A stretch of DNA of 64,000 nt from Polynucleobacter sp. MG-27-Goln-C1 (GTDB lineage: Bacteria; Pseudomonadota; Gammaproteobacteria; Burkholderiales; Burkholderiaceae): contig NZ_JACVPM010000001.1 of NCBI RefSeq assembly GCF_018881905.1, forward strand, positions 372,001-436,000. The letters run 5' to 3'. Both the position numbers and the translations under genes were made by a program. The number at the start of each line of letters is the position of its first letter. Position 1 is the first letter of the stretch. Shown one piece after another: positions 36,990 to 46,959 of this stretch. Under the pieces are notes generated by a model, which made no database searches, had not been told where the DNA came from, and worked only from the letters and a program-made list of their open reading frames with translations.

Positions 36990-37637
36990 TTAATTAGGTT
37001 GTGGATCTGAGAGTGCTAAGCGGAGCAAGTCTGCAACGGTATTCACGTTGAGCTTTTCCATAATATTGGCGCGGTGCGCCTCTACAGTTTTAATGGAGAT
37101 GCCAAGATCATCTGCAATCTGCTTATTCAAACGACCTGCCACAATGCGCTCAAGAACTTGGCGCTCTCGGCCAGTCAGTTTACTCAAGAGGCTTTGGGTA
37201 ATCTTACGTTGGCTTGCTTGTGAGTAATCAATGCGTGCTTTAGCAAGCATGCGATCGACTAAACCACAGAGATCATTTTCTTTAAAAGGCTTTTCAATGA
37301 AATCAACTGCACCGCGCTTCATGGTGGAGACTGCCATTGAGACATCACCGTGACCTGTAATGAAGGCAACTGGCATTGGCAGATTTTCACTAATTAAACG
37401 TTCTTGTAATTCAAGACCGGACATCCCTGACATGCGCACATCTAAGATAGCGCAAGAGATCGTAGATTTATCTGTGCTTTGCAGTGACTGCAAGAATCGT
37501 TCTGCGCTTGCATGGCAGCGAACAACATAACCATTGCTTTCTAACAACCAGGTGAGGGAGTCGCGGACAGCTTCGTCGTCATCCACAACATAAACCACTT
37601 CAGCTTGATTGGGTTTGGTGCTAGCACTGGTATTCAT
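36990..37637 (-). CDS. FixJ/NarL-type two-component response regulator
   Basis: Regulator of 215 aa with an N-terminal receiver (Asp20-Asp21, phospho-acceptor Asp66 in LDVRMSG, Lys near 118 in IEKPF). The C-terminal LuxR-type HTH (about 150-210) contains [20 protein letters not shown] and the recognition helix SIKTVEAHR. Domain order and sequence resemble FixJ/TtrR. It is encoded 43 bp after its likely kinase. Targets are unknown; the divergent aceE promoter carrying a long palindrome is a candidate. Confidence 0.9.
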   Translation of the reverse strand: MNTSASTKPNQAEVVYVVDDDEAVRDSLTWLLESNGYVVRCHASAERFLQSLQSTDKSTISCAILDVRMSGMSGLELQERLISENLPMPVAFITGHGDVSMAVSTMKRGAVDFIEKPFKENDLCGLVDRMLAKARIDYSQASQRKITQSLLSKLTGRERQVLERIVAGRLNKQIADDLGISIKTVEAHRANIMEKLNVNTVADLLRLALSDPQPN

Positions 37638-37680
37638 ATTGGCTCTCGCAGATCAATCTAAAAAATTCATCAATTAACTA

Positions 37681-40185
37681 TTACCCCTTGGAGCCCGGGG
37701 ATTCTAGGGGTAATAGTATTGTAAAGGTGCAGCCCGATAGCTTTGTATGTTCTGCGTCCATGTGATTTTTTGCCCAAAGACGACCCTGATGGGACTCAAT
37801 TACAGATCGGCAAATATTCAAACCCATGCCCATGCCATCGTTTTTAGTGCTAAAAAAGGGCTCAAACATGCGTTTAATGACGGATTCGGCGATTCCAGAG
37901 CCTGCATCCGTCACCTGAATCCGCAACATCGCAGGAAAGGTGCTGGTGTCCAGATCTGCCGCAATCCGAACTGGAGGGGCTGACCAGCGTGAGGAGAGGG
38001 GGTAAACCTCTCGCAAGCTATCAAGCGAGTTCTTGAGAAGGTTGACAAGTACCTGCAGTATTAAGACTGGATCAACGTCGACCATTGGGAGATTTTCGGC
38101 AAGTTCAGTAGCGATGCTTAGTCGATGGCGATGCGCTTCAATCTCTACGAGGCCAACAGCATCATTAATAATTTCACTGATATTGCATGATTTGCGCTGA
38201 GGTTCACTACGTTTTACAAAGCCTTTAATACGCTGAATGATGGTGCCAGCTCTATGTGCTTGGTCGGAGGCTTTTTCCAATGCAGGAAGAATATCTTTCT
38301 GCATGACGGGGTCTAAGTGACCTTGCAAGCGTTTTGCTACACCCATGCAATAGTTCGAGATAGCTGCAAGAGGCTGATTTAATTCGTGGGCTAATGAAGA
38401 GGCCATTTCACCCATCGTGGTTAGGCGGCTAGTAAATTGCATACGCTCTTCTTGTTGGCGCACTAAATCATCGGCTTCAATACGAATCGTAATATCAGTA
38501 GCAATGAGTAATTGCGCTAAATGTCCATCAACCCAGGGTACGAAACGTCTGCGAACTTCGTACCATTTTGAAGCTCCATTTGACTCATCTAGCAACTGAA
38601 TTTCTTCTGACTCTGTTTCTTGATACAGAGAAGAGGGTGGCGCACCTTCAGCTTGAGCCTGCAAGATATTTTGTTTGACATCGCTGTTAGCCAAATCAAA
38701 ATGACCTTTAGCGGTATCGCCAAATCGCTCACGATAAAAGCGATTTGCAAAGAGTAATTCCCCAGTCTCGTTGGAGACAACTGATACTGCAGCATCTAGA
38801 CCTTCTAAAACGGTAACGAAGCGTTCTTGTGAGGCTGCCAATTCTTCACGAATTTTCTTTGGTTCAGAAATATCAATTAATGAAGTTACCCAACCCGTTT
38901 GCGCACCCTTTTCATTAATCAAGGGTGAGATGAAGGTGCGAGTTTGAATGATTGAGCCATTGCGATGGAGGATTGAGCCCTCGATGCCAAGCTTCTTATC
39001 TTGGCTTAGCACCAGCTTGAGAGCTTGATTCATTTTCTCAGTAAGCTCAGTCTTTTGGCCTTCAGGCCAGAAAGCAAAGGGCGGGCTAAGTCCGATAAGT
39101 TCATCTGCTGACCAACCGGTCATCTCGCAAAAGGCGGGATTGACGTAGGTGATCATCTTATTCATATCGTGCGCACGAATTCCTACTGGAGTGGAGTTTT
39201 CCATTGCGCTACGAAAGTTAGTTTCTGCTCGGAGATTGGCTTCAGCCTCTTGCCTAACTTGCATTTGCTTGAGTACTGACCATAAGCTCCAAACCACGAA
39301 TGCACTCAAGCCCAGCACTACGCCAATTAGCATTCTGAAAGTTAGATTGGTGGGTGGTGGATAAGTGTCAATACGCAAACTGAGGTTCGGGCTAAGCACA
39401 CCTATATCAAGACTAGTTTGATTGCTAAATGCACGCTTGGGTGTATTTTTATCTGATGAAATTGCCAGGACCTTATCGTCATCCGTAATTAGGGTGAATC
39501 GATATTGACCTTTGAGTTCCCCTGGGATCATTTCAAGTAAACCCTGGGTTGTATATAAGACGGCAACCATCCCTTTAATTTCATTGCCAGAAATTTGAGG
39601 CACCGTTTGCCAAAAAACATTCCGAATTTCTTTTGAGATTAACTCATCGCTTGGGACCTCAAGCGCAATGAACTGACTAAATGCCGGCCTATTAGTAGCA
39701 GCACTAAGTTCCAGCGTTTTTTTCAGAGCCTGATTAAGAATTCCTGAATTATTGGCTTTATTAAACCAATCTGTTTTTAAGTTATCTAGTGGAATTTTCC
39801 ACTGACGCTCATTGACTTCATTAATCCAGACGATTTGCGCAATCTCATGATTGCTTTGCAAGAGATTTTCGGCTTGAATAATGAGATTATCTTTTGACTT
39901 CGCAGCATCACTGCCGCTAACGTAGTCACGCCCCATTGATTGAAGTACGTCGGTATTGTTAGCAAATCGCAATTGAATGCGTTGCTTGGCAAATGAGAGC
40001 TCTCTAAATAGCGCCGCTTCTTGCTGACTCTTTTCCTGGAGCTGCAGGGTGCCCATAATGACACCCATCACCACGGTAAATAGAACAATTGCTATTAATG
40101 GTGTGTAGACAAGCTTAAATCCCCGTATTCGACGGATCCATTTCACAGGCTTAAGTTGCCAGATTGAAAATACGATTTTTTTCAT
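37681..40185 (-). CDS. PAS-containing membrane sensor histidine kinase
   Basis: Kinase of 834 aa. TM1 (about 29-47) and TM2 (about 284-306) flank a periplasmic sensor region of about 235 residues. Two cytoplasmic PAS domains (about 325-440 and 455-567) follow. The HisKA domain has phospho-acceptor His600 in SLAHELNQPL, and the ATPase domain shows DAGSGIAE and GMGMGLNICRS. The HELNQPLAA phospho-acceptor region is typical of FixL/DctB-like kinases. The signal is unknown and there is no haem-PAS proof. It is divergent from aceE across 203 bp. Confidence 0.9.
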   Translation of the reverse strand: MKKIVFSIWQLKPVKWIRRIRGFKLVYTPLIAIVLFTVVMGVIMGTLQLQEKSQQEAALFRELSFAKQRIQLRFANNTDVLQSMGRDYVSGSDAAKSKDNLIIQAENLLQSNHEIAQIVWINEVNERQWKIPLDNLKTDWFNKANNSGILNQALKKTLELSAATNRPAFSQFIALEVPSDELISKEIRNVFWQTVPQISGNEIKGMVAVLYTTQGLLEMIPGELKGQYRFTLITDDDKVLAISSDKNTPKRAFSNQTSLDIGVLSPNLSLRIDTYPPPTNLTFRMLIGVVLGLSAFVVWSLWSVLKQMQVRQEAEANLRAETNFRSAMENSTPVGIRAHDMNKMITYVNPAFCEMTGWSADELIGLSPPFAFWPEGQKTELTEKMNQALKLVLSQDKKLGIEGSILHRNGSIIQTRTFISPLINEKGAQTGWVTSLIDISEPKKIREELAASQERFVTVLEGLDAAVSVVSNETGELLFANRFYRERFGDTAKGHFDLANSDVKQNILQAQAEGAPPSSLYQETESEEIQLLDESNGASKWYEVRRRFVPWVDGHLAQLLIATDITIRIEADDLVRQQEERMQFTSRLTTMGEMASSLAHELNQPLAAISNYCMGVAKRLQGHLDPVMQKDILPALEKASDQAHRAGTIIQRIKGFVKRSEPQRKSCNISEIINDAVGLVEIEAHRHRLSIATELAENLPMVDVDPVLILQVLVNLLKNSLDSLREVYPLSSRWSAPPVRIAADLDTSTFPAMLRIQVTDAGSGIAESVIKRMFEPFFSTKNDGMGMGLNICRSVIESHQGRLWAKNHMDAEHTKLSGCTFTILLPLESPGSKG

Positions 40186-40269
40186 GTAATCCGCTTATTT
40201 TGCCTGATGGGCACCTTTCTCTAGGCTATTTGGCTGTATTCATACATCTGATTGCGATGCAACAAAATA

Positions 40270-40300
40270 CCACATAGTGAGAAATATTATCATTATGTGG
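40270..40300. promoter_or_regulatory. 31-bp inverted repeat upstream of aceE (operator candidate)
   Basis: Arms CCACATAGTGA (40270-40280) and TCATTATGTGG (40290-40300) match at 10 of 11 positions around a 9-bp AT-rich spacer. The element ends 8 bp before the -35 candidate of aceE and lies between aceE and the divergent sensor kinase gene. It does not look like the enterobacterial PdhR site. It may bind the FixJ-type regulator encoded next door. Confidence 0.5.
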
Positions 40301-40308
40301 AAAATTGC

Positions 40309-40337
40309 TTGTTTACACCCATAGACCTTCCTAGAAT
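40309..40337 (+). promoter_or_regulatory. Sigma-70-type promoter candidate for aceE
   Basis: TTGTTT (40309-40314) and TAGAAT (40332-40337) are spaced by 17 bp. The -10 box is 5 of 6 to consensus and the -35 box only 3 of 6, which fits an activated promoter. It lies about 50 bp before the aceE start, which has a good GGAGG site. Confidence 0.45.
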
Positions 40338-40388
40338 GTTGCCTATAGAGTGAATAAATAAGACCGATGTGACTAATGGAGGCAGTTT

Positions 40389-43085
40389 ATGGCAGCAGTT
40401 CCAGATCAAATTTTGGGTAGCGCAGGAAAGCAAGATGCGGATCCAGGTGAAACCCAAGAGTGGTTGCAGGCGCTAGATGGCGTTATTCGGAATGAGGGTC
40501 CTGAGCGTGCTGCGTATCTTATTGACCAGCAGATTTCTCATGCACGTGTGAATGGAGTTAACCAACCATTCCATGCGGAAACCCCTTACATCAATACGAT
40601 TCCAGTAGAGCAGCAAGCGCGCCTACCTGGTGATCAAAACGTTGAGCATCGAATTCGATCCTATACACGTTGGAACGCAATGGCGATGGTCCTGCGTGCT
40701 AATAAAGATACCAACGTAGGTGGACATATTTCTTCATTCCAGTCTGCAGCTACTTTGTACGACGTTGGCTTTAACCATTTCTGGCATGCGCCATCCCCTG
40801 AGCATGGTGGTGACCTGATTTTTGTTCAGGGGCATTCAGCTCCAGGTGTTTATGCTCGCGCCTATATGCTCGGTCGCTTGTCGGACGAGCAATTAAATAA
40901 CTTCCGTCAAGAAGTTGGCGGCAATGGTATCTCTAGCTATCCACATCCTTGGTTGATGCCGGACTTCTGGCAATTCCCAACGGTGTCTATGGGCCTTGGT
41001 CCAATCATGGCTATTTATCAAGCGCGCTTTATGCGTTACATGCAGGACCGCGGATTTATTAAGGCAGAAGGTCGTAAAGTTTGGGCCTTCTTAGGTGATG
41101 GCGAAACTGATGAGCCAGAATCACTCGGCGCTATTGGTATGGCTGGCCGTGAAAAGTTAGACAACCTCATTTTTGTTGTGAACTGTAACTTGCAGCGTCT
41201 TGATGGTCCTGTGCGCGGTAATGGCAAGATCATTCAGGAGCTGGAGGGTGAGTTCCGTGGTGCCGGTTGGAATGTAATTAAAGTTGTTTGGGGTGGCCAT
41301 TGGGACGCCTTGTTCGCACGAGACAAAAAAGGCATCTTGATGCAGCGTCTTGGAGAAATTGTAGACGGTCAGTATCAAACCATGAAGGCCAAGAACGGTG
41401 CTTATGTTCGTGAAATTGTATTCAATACTCCTGAATTGAAGTCGCTAGTAAGTGACTGGAGTGATGATGAGATTTGGCAACTCAATCGTGGTGGTCATGA
41501 TCCCCATAAAGTATTTGCTGCTTTCCATTCAGCTGTAAATCACAAGAATCAACCTACAGTTATTTTGGCTCACACCATTAAGGGCTACGGTATGGGTGGT
41601 TCGGGTGAGGCAATGAACATTGCCCACCAAGCCAAGAAGATGAATGCGGATGATGTACGTCGTTTCCGCGATCGTTTTGAGATTCCAGTTAAAGATGAGC
41701 AACTCGATGAAATGCCTTTAGTGAAATTTGCTGAGGGTAGTGCAGAGCTGGAGTACATGAAAGCTCGTCGCCAAGAGTTGGGCGGCTACTTGCCTCAACG
41801 CCGCATGAAAGCAGAGAGCTTGCCAGTTCCTGCTCTAGATGTATTTGCACCATTGTTAGAAGCAACTTCAGAGGGTCGTGAGATCTCTACAACGATGGCT
41901 TTTGTTCGCATACTCAATACGATTGTGCGTGACAAGGTTTTGGGTAAGCGTGTAGTTCCAATTGTTCCGGATGAGTCTCGTACCTTTGGTATGGAAGGCA
42001 TGTTCCGTCAACTAGGCATCTGGAATCAATTGGGTCAGCTTTATACCCCAGAAGATCATGATCAACTGATGTTCTATAAAGAGGACAAGACTGGTCAGAT
42101 TTTGCAAGAAGGCATTAATGAGGCAGGTGGTATGTGCGACTGGATCGCTGCCGCAACTTCATACTCAACTCATGGCGTGCCGATGTTGCCTTTCTACATC
42201 TTCTACTCCATGTTTGGTTTCCAGCGCATTGGCGATCTCTGCTGGGCTGCAGGTGATATGCGCAGCCGCGGTTTCTTATTGGGCGGTACTGCTGGTAGAA
42301 CCACTCTGAACGGCGAAGGTCTTCAGCATGAAGATGGGCACAGCCAGGTTTGGAGTGCTGCTATTCCAAACTGCATCAGCTATGACCCTTCATTCTCATT
42401 TGAAGTTGCCGTGGTAATTCAGGATGGTATGCGTCGCATGTTGGCCGAACAGGAAGATGTCTATTACTACATCACGTTGATGAATGAGAACTACGCTCAT
42501 CCAGCAATGCCAAAGGGCGCAGAGCAAGACATTATTAAAGGTATGTACAAACTCAAAGCCGTTGGTGATGCCAATGCGAAATTGCGCGTACAACTTTTAG
42601 GTTCAGGAACGATTTTCCGTGAAGTCATTGAAGCCGCCGAAATCCTACATAAAGATTGGGGTGTTTCTTCCGATCTGTGGGGCTGCCCTAGCTTTACAGA
42701 GTTAGGTCGAGATTGGAATGCAGTTCACCGCAATAATCTTCTCAATCCAACAACTGCACCTGCTTTATCCCATGTAGAGAAGTGCCTTAAAGATACTGCT
42801 GGCCCAATTGTTGCTGCTACTGACTATGTGCGACTGTTTGCAGAGCAAATTCGTCCCGCAATTCAGCATATGGGTCGTCGTTTTGAAGTATTGGGCACTG
42901 ATGGCTTTGGCCGTTCCGATACTCGTGAAAAATTACGTGATTTCTTTGAAGTCGATCGTCGCTGGGTTGTATTAACAGCGCTACGTTCATTAGTGGATGC
43001 TGGTCAGCTTGATCGCCAAAAGCTAGCAGAAGCGATTAAGAAATATGAAATCGATATCACTAAACCAAACCCAATGACGGTTTGA
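40389..43085 (+). CDS. aceE: Pyruvate dehydrogenase E1 component (homodimeric)
   Basis: E1p of 898 aa, about the length of E. coli AceE. It decarboxylates pyruvate with thiamine diphosphate and passes the acetyl group to the lipoyl group of E2. The thiamine-diphosphate/metal motif GDGETDEPESLGA begins at 236 and ends near NCNLQRLDG (265-273). RSYTRWNAMAMV, FGMEGMFRQLG and GRTTLNGEGLQHEDGHS are further AceE hallmarks. GGAGG precedes the ATG. It is the first gene of the operon aceE-aceF-lpdA. Confidence 0.97.
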   Translation: MAAVPDQILGSAGKQDADPGETQEWLQALDGVIRNEGPERAAYLIDQQISHARVNGVNQPFHAETPYINTIPVEQQARLPGDQNVEHRIRSYTRWNAMAMVLRANKDTNVGGHISSFQSAATLYDVGFNHFWHAPSPEHGGDLIFVQGHSAPGVYARAYMLGRLSDEQLNNFRQEVGGNGISSYPHPWLMPDFWQFPTVSMGLGPIMAIYQARFMRYMQDRGFIKAEGRKVWAFLGDGETDEPESLGAIGMAGREKLDNLIFVVNCNLQRLDGPVRGNGKIIQELEGEFRGAGWNVIKVVWGGHWDALFARDKKGILMQRLGEIVDGQYQTMKAKNGAYVREIVFNTPELKSLVSDWSDDEIWQLNRGGHDPHKVFAAFHSAVNHKNQPTVILAHTIKGYGMGGSGEAMNIAHQAKKMNADDVRRFRDRFEIPVKDEQLDEMPLVKFAEGSAELEYMKARRQELGGYLPQRRMKAESLPVPALDVFAPLLEATSEGREISTTMAFVRILNTIVRDKVLGKRVVPIVPDESRTFGMEGMFRQLGIWNQLGQLYTPEDHDQLMFYKEDKTGQILQEGINEAGGMCDWIAAATSYSTHGVPMLPFYIFYSMFGFQRIGDLCWAAGDMRSRGFLLGGTAGRTTLNGEGLQHEDGHSQVWSAAIPNCISYDPSFSFEVAVVIQDGMRRMLAEQEDVYYYITLMNENYAHPAMPKGAEQDIIKGMYKLKAVGDANAKLRVQLLGSGTIFREVIEAAEILHKDWGVSSDLWGCPSFTELGRDWNAVHRNNLLNPTTAPALSHVEKCLKDTAGPIVAATDYVRLFAEQIRPAIQHMGRRFEVLGTDGFGRSDTREKLRDFFEVDRRWVVLTALRSLVDAGQLDRQKLAEAIKKYEIDITKPNPMTV

Positions 43086-43100
43086 TAAGAGACAGAGACT

Positions 43101-44411
43101 ATGAGCCAACTAATTGATATTAAAGTCCCGGACATTGGGGATTACAAAGATGTGCCCGTCATCGAGGTATTGGTAAAAGCCGGTGACCGTGTTGAAAAAG
43201 AGCAGTCTATCGTTGTGCTTGAATCCGACAAGGCAACTATGGATGTTCCATCATCACACTCCGGCGTGGTGAAAGAGGTCAAAGTTAAAGTGGGTGACTC
43301 GATTTCAGAGGGCGCTATTGTTTTGGTGCTTGAAGAAAGTGGCGAGGCGACTGCTCCGGCTGCTGCACAAACTACAGCAGCTCCCGCGGCAGTGAAAACT
43401 GAAGTAGCAGCCCCAGCTCCTAAAGTGGAGCCTCCGATCGTGCGTGCACCAGCGCCGCCACCCATTAGCAATACACCAGTGGAAGTAGATCCAACCGCAA
43501 GTCACGCCAGTCCATCAGTACGTAAGTTTGCTCGTGAGCTTGGCGTCACCGTTCATCAAGTTAAAGGTTCTGGCCCCAAAGGCAGAATTACTCAGGAAGA
43601 CGTGCAGGCTTTTGTAAAAGCTGCAATGAGTGGTGGGGCTGGCAGTGCATCCAACACATCTGGCGGAAGCTTGGGTGGATTGAATCTCATCCCTTGGCCT
43701 AAAGTGGATTTCTCTAAATTTGGAGAGACGGAGCGTCAGCCACTCAATCGCATTAAGAAATTGACTGCAGCAAACCTAGGACGCAATTGGGTCATGATTC
43801 CTGCCGTGACTTATCACGAAGATGCAGACATTACTGATCTTGAGGCATTCAGAGTTCTCACGAATAAAGAGAATGAAAAGCAGGGTCTTAAAATCACCAT
43901 GTTGGCTTTCTTAATGAAGGCTGCTGTGGCTGCCCTTAAGAAGTTCCCTGAGTTCAATAGCTCTATTGACGGTGATGACTTGGTATTGAAGAAGTATTTC
44001 AATATTGCATTTGCCGCAGATACGCCAAATGGTCTGGTTGTACCAGTCATTCGTGATGCGGATAAAAAAGGCATTTTTGAGCTTGCTCGAGAAACCTCGG
44101 AATTAGCTGCACTTGCACGAGATGGAAAATTAAAGCCAGATCAAATGCAAGGTGCTAGTTTCACCATTTCCTCTCTAGGCGGCATTGGCGGTACCTATTT
44201 CTCTCCTATCGTGAATGCGCCTGAGGTTGCAATCTTGGGTGTAAGCAAGGCCGCCATGAAGCCTGTTTGGGATGGCAAGCAATTTGTCCCACGCTTAATT
44301 TGCCCATTGTCATTGAGTGCTGATCATCGTGTAATTGACGGTGCTTTGGCAACACGTTTCAATGTCTATATCGCTCAGCTGATGTCCGACTTCCGTCGCG
44401 CAGCGCTATAA
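43101..44411 (+). CDS. aceF: Dihydrolipoamide acetyltransferase (pyruvate dehydrogenase E2)
   Basis: E2p of 436 aa forming the core of the complex. One lipoyl domain (about 3-77, lipoyl Lys44 in ESDKATMDVPS) is followed by an Ala/Pro-rich linker. The E3/E1-binding domain (about 136-173, SVRKFARELGV) and the catalytic domain, with the active-site SADHRVIDGA near the C-terminus, complete it. Many gammaproteobacterial E2 proteins have three lipoyl domains. Here a second lipoyl domain is supplied by lpdA. It begins 15 bp after aceE. Confidence 0.96.
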   Translation: MSQLIDIKVPDIGDYKDVPVIEVLVKAGDRVEKEQSIVVLESDKATMDVPSSHSGVVKEVKVKVGDSISEGAIVLVLEESGEATAPAAAQTTAAPAAVKTEVAAPAPKVEPPIVRAPAPPPISNTPVEVDPTASHASPSVRKFARELGVTVHQVKGSGPKGRITQEDVQAFVKAAMSGGAGSASNTSGGSLGGLNLIPWPKVDFSKFGETERQPLNRIKKLTAANLGRNWVMIPAVTYHEDADITDLEAFRVLTNKENEKQGLKITMLAFLMKAAVAALKKFPEFNSSIDGDDLVLKKYFNIAFAADTPNGLVVPVIRDADKKGIFELARETSELAALARDGKLKPDQMQGASFTISSLGGIGGTYFSPIVNAPEVAILGVSKAAMKPVWDGKQFVPRLICPLSLSADHRVIDGALATRFNVYIAQLMSDFRRAAL

Positions 44412-44420
44412 GGAAAAGAT

Positions 44421-46217
44421 ATGGCTAAGCAAATTATTCTCGTACCAGATATTGGTGATTATTCAGATGTGCCGGTTATTGAAGTACTCATCAAAGTAGG
44501 CGATGTCATAGAAAAAGAACAGCCCTTACTCATTCTAGAGTCTGACAAAGCAACAATGGAAGTTCCCGCTGATGTAGCTGGAACCATTCTGAGTATTTCC
44601 GTCAAGGCTGGCGATAAGGTTGGCAAGGGAAGTGTGGTTGCTGAAGTTGAAGTTGGGGCTGCAGCTGCACCTCAGGCTGCTATACCTGCAGCAAGCCCAT
44701 CTCCTGCTCCTGCAGCCGCACCAGCAGCTGCTCCTGTGATGAGCGCTCCTATCGCTGGACAATATAGCGGTAAGGTTGATCACGAGTGCGAAGTGCTGGT
44801 CTTAGGTGCTGGCCCAGGCGGTTATAGCGCAGCATTCCGAAGTGCGGATTTGGGTATGAGTACTATTTTGATAGAGCGTTACTCCACTTTGGGCGGCGTG
44901 TGCTTAAACGTGGGTTGCATCCCATCAAAAGCCTTGCTTCATACGACCTCCGTGATGGATGAAGTGAAGACAATGTCCAAGCATGGCATTAGTTATGGCG
45001 CTCCAAAAATCGAAATAGATCAGCTGCGTGGCTACAAAGATTCTGTCATCGCCAAGTTGACGGGTGGATTAGCTGGCATGGCCAAAGCACGCAAGGTGAC
45101 CGTTGTTCGTGGCCTTGGTCGTTTCTTGGACGCAAATCACGTTGAGGTTGAGTTGACCAAGGGTGATGGCCAAGATTTAGCTGGTCAAAAAGAAGTGGTG
45201 CGTTTTCAGAAGGCAATCATTGCAGCCGGAAGTCAGCCAGTAAAACTTCCGTTCTTGCCAGAGGATCCGCGCATTGTTGACAGTACAGGCGCTTTATTGC
45301 TCAAGAGCATTCCAAAGCGTATGTTAGTCATTGGCGGCGGCATTATTGGTTTGGAGATGGCTACTGTCTACAGCACCTTAGGTTCACGTATTGATATTGC
45401 TGAAATGATGGATGGCCTGATGGCGGGCGCAGACCGAGATTTAGAAAAGGTTTGGGAGAAATTTAATGCCGGCCGTTTTGAAAAGATCATGCTTAAGACT
45501 CGCGCATCAAAAGCTGAAGTTAAAGCCGATGGTATTCAAGTGAGCTTTGAAGGTGAGAATGCTCCATCAGAGCCGCAAACTTACGATTTAGTGTTGGTTG
45601 CGGTAGGGCGCACACCTAATGGCAAAAAGATTGATGCATCAGCTGCAGGCGTCATTGTGGATGAGCGTGGTTTTATTTCAGTCGACAATCAAATGCGCAC
45701 CAATGTAAACAATATCTTTGCAATTGGCGATATTGTTGGTCAACCTATGCTTGCTCACAAAGCAGTGCACGAGGGTCACGTTGCAGCTGAAGTTGCAGCT
45801 GGTGAAAAATCCTACTTCGATGCTAAGCAGATTCCATCCGTAGCGTATACCGATCCTGAGGTGGCTTGGGCTGGCTTGACTGAGGAGCAATGTAAAGCCA
45901 AAGGTATTGCTTATGAGAAGGGCTTATTTCCTTGGGCTGCAAGCGGCAGGGCGATTGCTAACGGACGTGATGAAGGTTTCACGAAGCTTATTTTTGATGC
46001 CACAACGAAGCGCATTATTGGCGGTGGAATCGTAGGTACTCATGCTGGCGATTTAATTGGTGAAGTGTGTCTTGCAATTGAGATGGGTGCTGATGCTGTA
46101 GATATCGGTAAAACTATTCATCCTCATCCAACCTTAGGTGAGTCAGTTGGCTTGGCTGCTGAGGCTGCTCTTGGTCACTGCACTGATTTACCGCCCGTCA
46201 AAAAGAAGGCGCATTAA
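44421..46217 (+). CDS. lpdA: Dihydrolipoamide dehydrogenase with N-terminal lipoyl domain
   Basis: E3 of 598 aa that reoxidises dihydrolipoamide with FAD and NAD. An N-terminal lipoyl domain (about 3-80, lipoyl Lys43) and an Ala/Pro-rich linker (about 81-110) precede the flavoprotein. The flavoprotein has LGAGPGGYSAAF, redox cysteines Cys162 and Cys167 (GGVCLNVGCIPS), the NAD-binding GGGIIGLEMA and the C-terminal HPHPTLGES. Lipoyl-E3 fusions are known in beta- and some other proteobacteria and Neisseria. It is the last gene of the operon and is followed by a strong terminator. Confidence 0.96.
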   Translation: MAKQIILVPDIGDYSDVPVIEVLIKVGDVIEKEQPLLILESDKATMEVPADVAGTILSISVKAGDKVGKGSVVAEVEVGAAAAPQAAIPAASPSPAPAAAPAAAPVMSAPIAGQYSGKVDHECEVLVLGAGPGGYSAAFRSADLGMSTILIERYSTLGGVCLNVGCIPSKALLHTTSVMDEVKTMSKHGISYGAPKIEIDQLRGYKDSVIAKLTGGLAGMAKARKVTVVRGLGRFLDANHVEVELTKGDGQDLAGQKEVVRFQKAIIAAGSQPVKLPFLPEDPRIVDSTGALLLKSIPKRMLVIGGGIIGLEMATVYSTLGSRIDIAEMMDGLMAGADRDLEKVWEKFNAGRFEKIMLKTRASKAEVKADGIQVSFEGENAPSEPQTYDLVLVAVGRTPNGKKIDASAAGVIVDERGFISVDNQMRTNVNNIFAIGDIVGQPMLAHKAVHEGHVAAEVAAGEKSYFDAKQIPSVAYTDPEVAWAGLTEEQCKAKGIAYEKGLFPWAASGRAIANGRDEGFTKLIFDATTKRIIGGGIVGTHAGDLIGEVCLAIEMGADAVDIGKTIHPHPTLGESVGLAAEAALGHCTDLPPVKKKAH

Positions 46218-46249
46218 ACAACGTTTCTTTGCTATTGGTTTGATAAGAA

Positions 46250-46276
46250 AAAGCCCCGATCTCTCGGGGCTTTTTT
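46250..46276. terminator. Intrinsic terminator after lpdA
   Basis: A perfect 9-bp stem (AAGCCCCGA 46251-46259 / TCGGGGCTT 46264-46272) with a 4-nt loop is followed by T6. An A run lies on the 5' side. It separates lpdA from the convergent phasin gene and can act in both directions. Confidence 0.9.
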
Positions 46277-46320
46277 ATTACTACTGTTGCAACAAGAAAA
46301 CTGTAGCAACAATGTAAGGA

Positions 46321-46887
46321 TTACTTTTTCTTGCTAGCTTTAGTTGCAGGCTTGTTACCTGTTTTGACGGTCTTTTCAACTGTGCTGGTGGCATTGCTCA
46401 AGTTTGTTTGAGCAACTTCAACTGCATGCTTTACTGCTTTTTGGCTTGTTTCAAAAACGTTATTGGCGGAAGCGATAGCTTGTTTAATGGCATGCACGGC
46501 AGATTCAGATCCTGCTGGTGCATTCTTTGTCCAATCCTCTACCAAGGCATTCATTTTTGTCTGACCCGCTTCAAGTTCTTTTTCAGCAGACTTTGTAAAA
46601 CTAGCTTGTGTCTCATGGGCTAATTCATATAGATGGCGACTATAGGCCATGATTTTTTCTGCCATTGGCTGCACTGCTTCCGCTTGATGCGCGAGGAGTT
46701 GTTGAATATCTTTTACTTCCAAGGCTTTCTTTGCGCTGCTCATGCTATCGCCCAGGCTTTGCTTGGCAATATGCATATTCAGTTCTACCAACTTCTCAAT
46801 GCTTTGTAAGGCTTGATTGGTCAGTCCACTCAAAGTCTCTAAATTTGCTTTTTGCGCTGCTGCTATCTGTTCTGGCGTTAAGTTCAT
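46321..46887 (-). CDS. Phasin family protein
   Basis: Helical protein of 188 aa with a phasin_2-type core (about 1-120: MNLTPEQIAAAQKANLETL, then VELNMHIAKQSLGD) and a Lys/Thr/Ala-rich C-terminus. Phasins coat polyhydroxyalkanoate granules and control their number and size. No PHA synthase is in this window, though a 3-hydroxybutyryl-CoA dehydrogenase lies 12 kb away. AAAGGG precedes the ATG at a suitable distance. Its promoter region carries a 28-bp inverted repeat. Confidence 0.88.
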   Translation of the reverse strand: MNLTPEQIAAAQKANLETLSGLTNQALQSIEKLVELNMHIAKQSLGDSMSSAKKALEVKDIQQLLAHQAEAVQPMAEKIMAYSRHLYELAHETQASFTKSAEKELEAGQTKMNALVEDWTKNAPAGSESAVHAIKQAIASANNVFETSQKAVKHAVEVAQTNLSNATSTVEKTVKTGNKPATKASKKK

Positions 46888-46959
46888 TTCAATCCCTTTC
46901 TTGTGGACTTTATCTCTTTGCTCACTATGAGCTTTATCTTGAGCTTATCAATTTAATTA

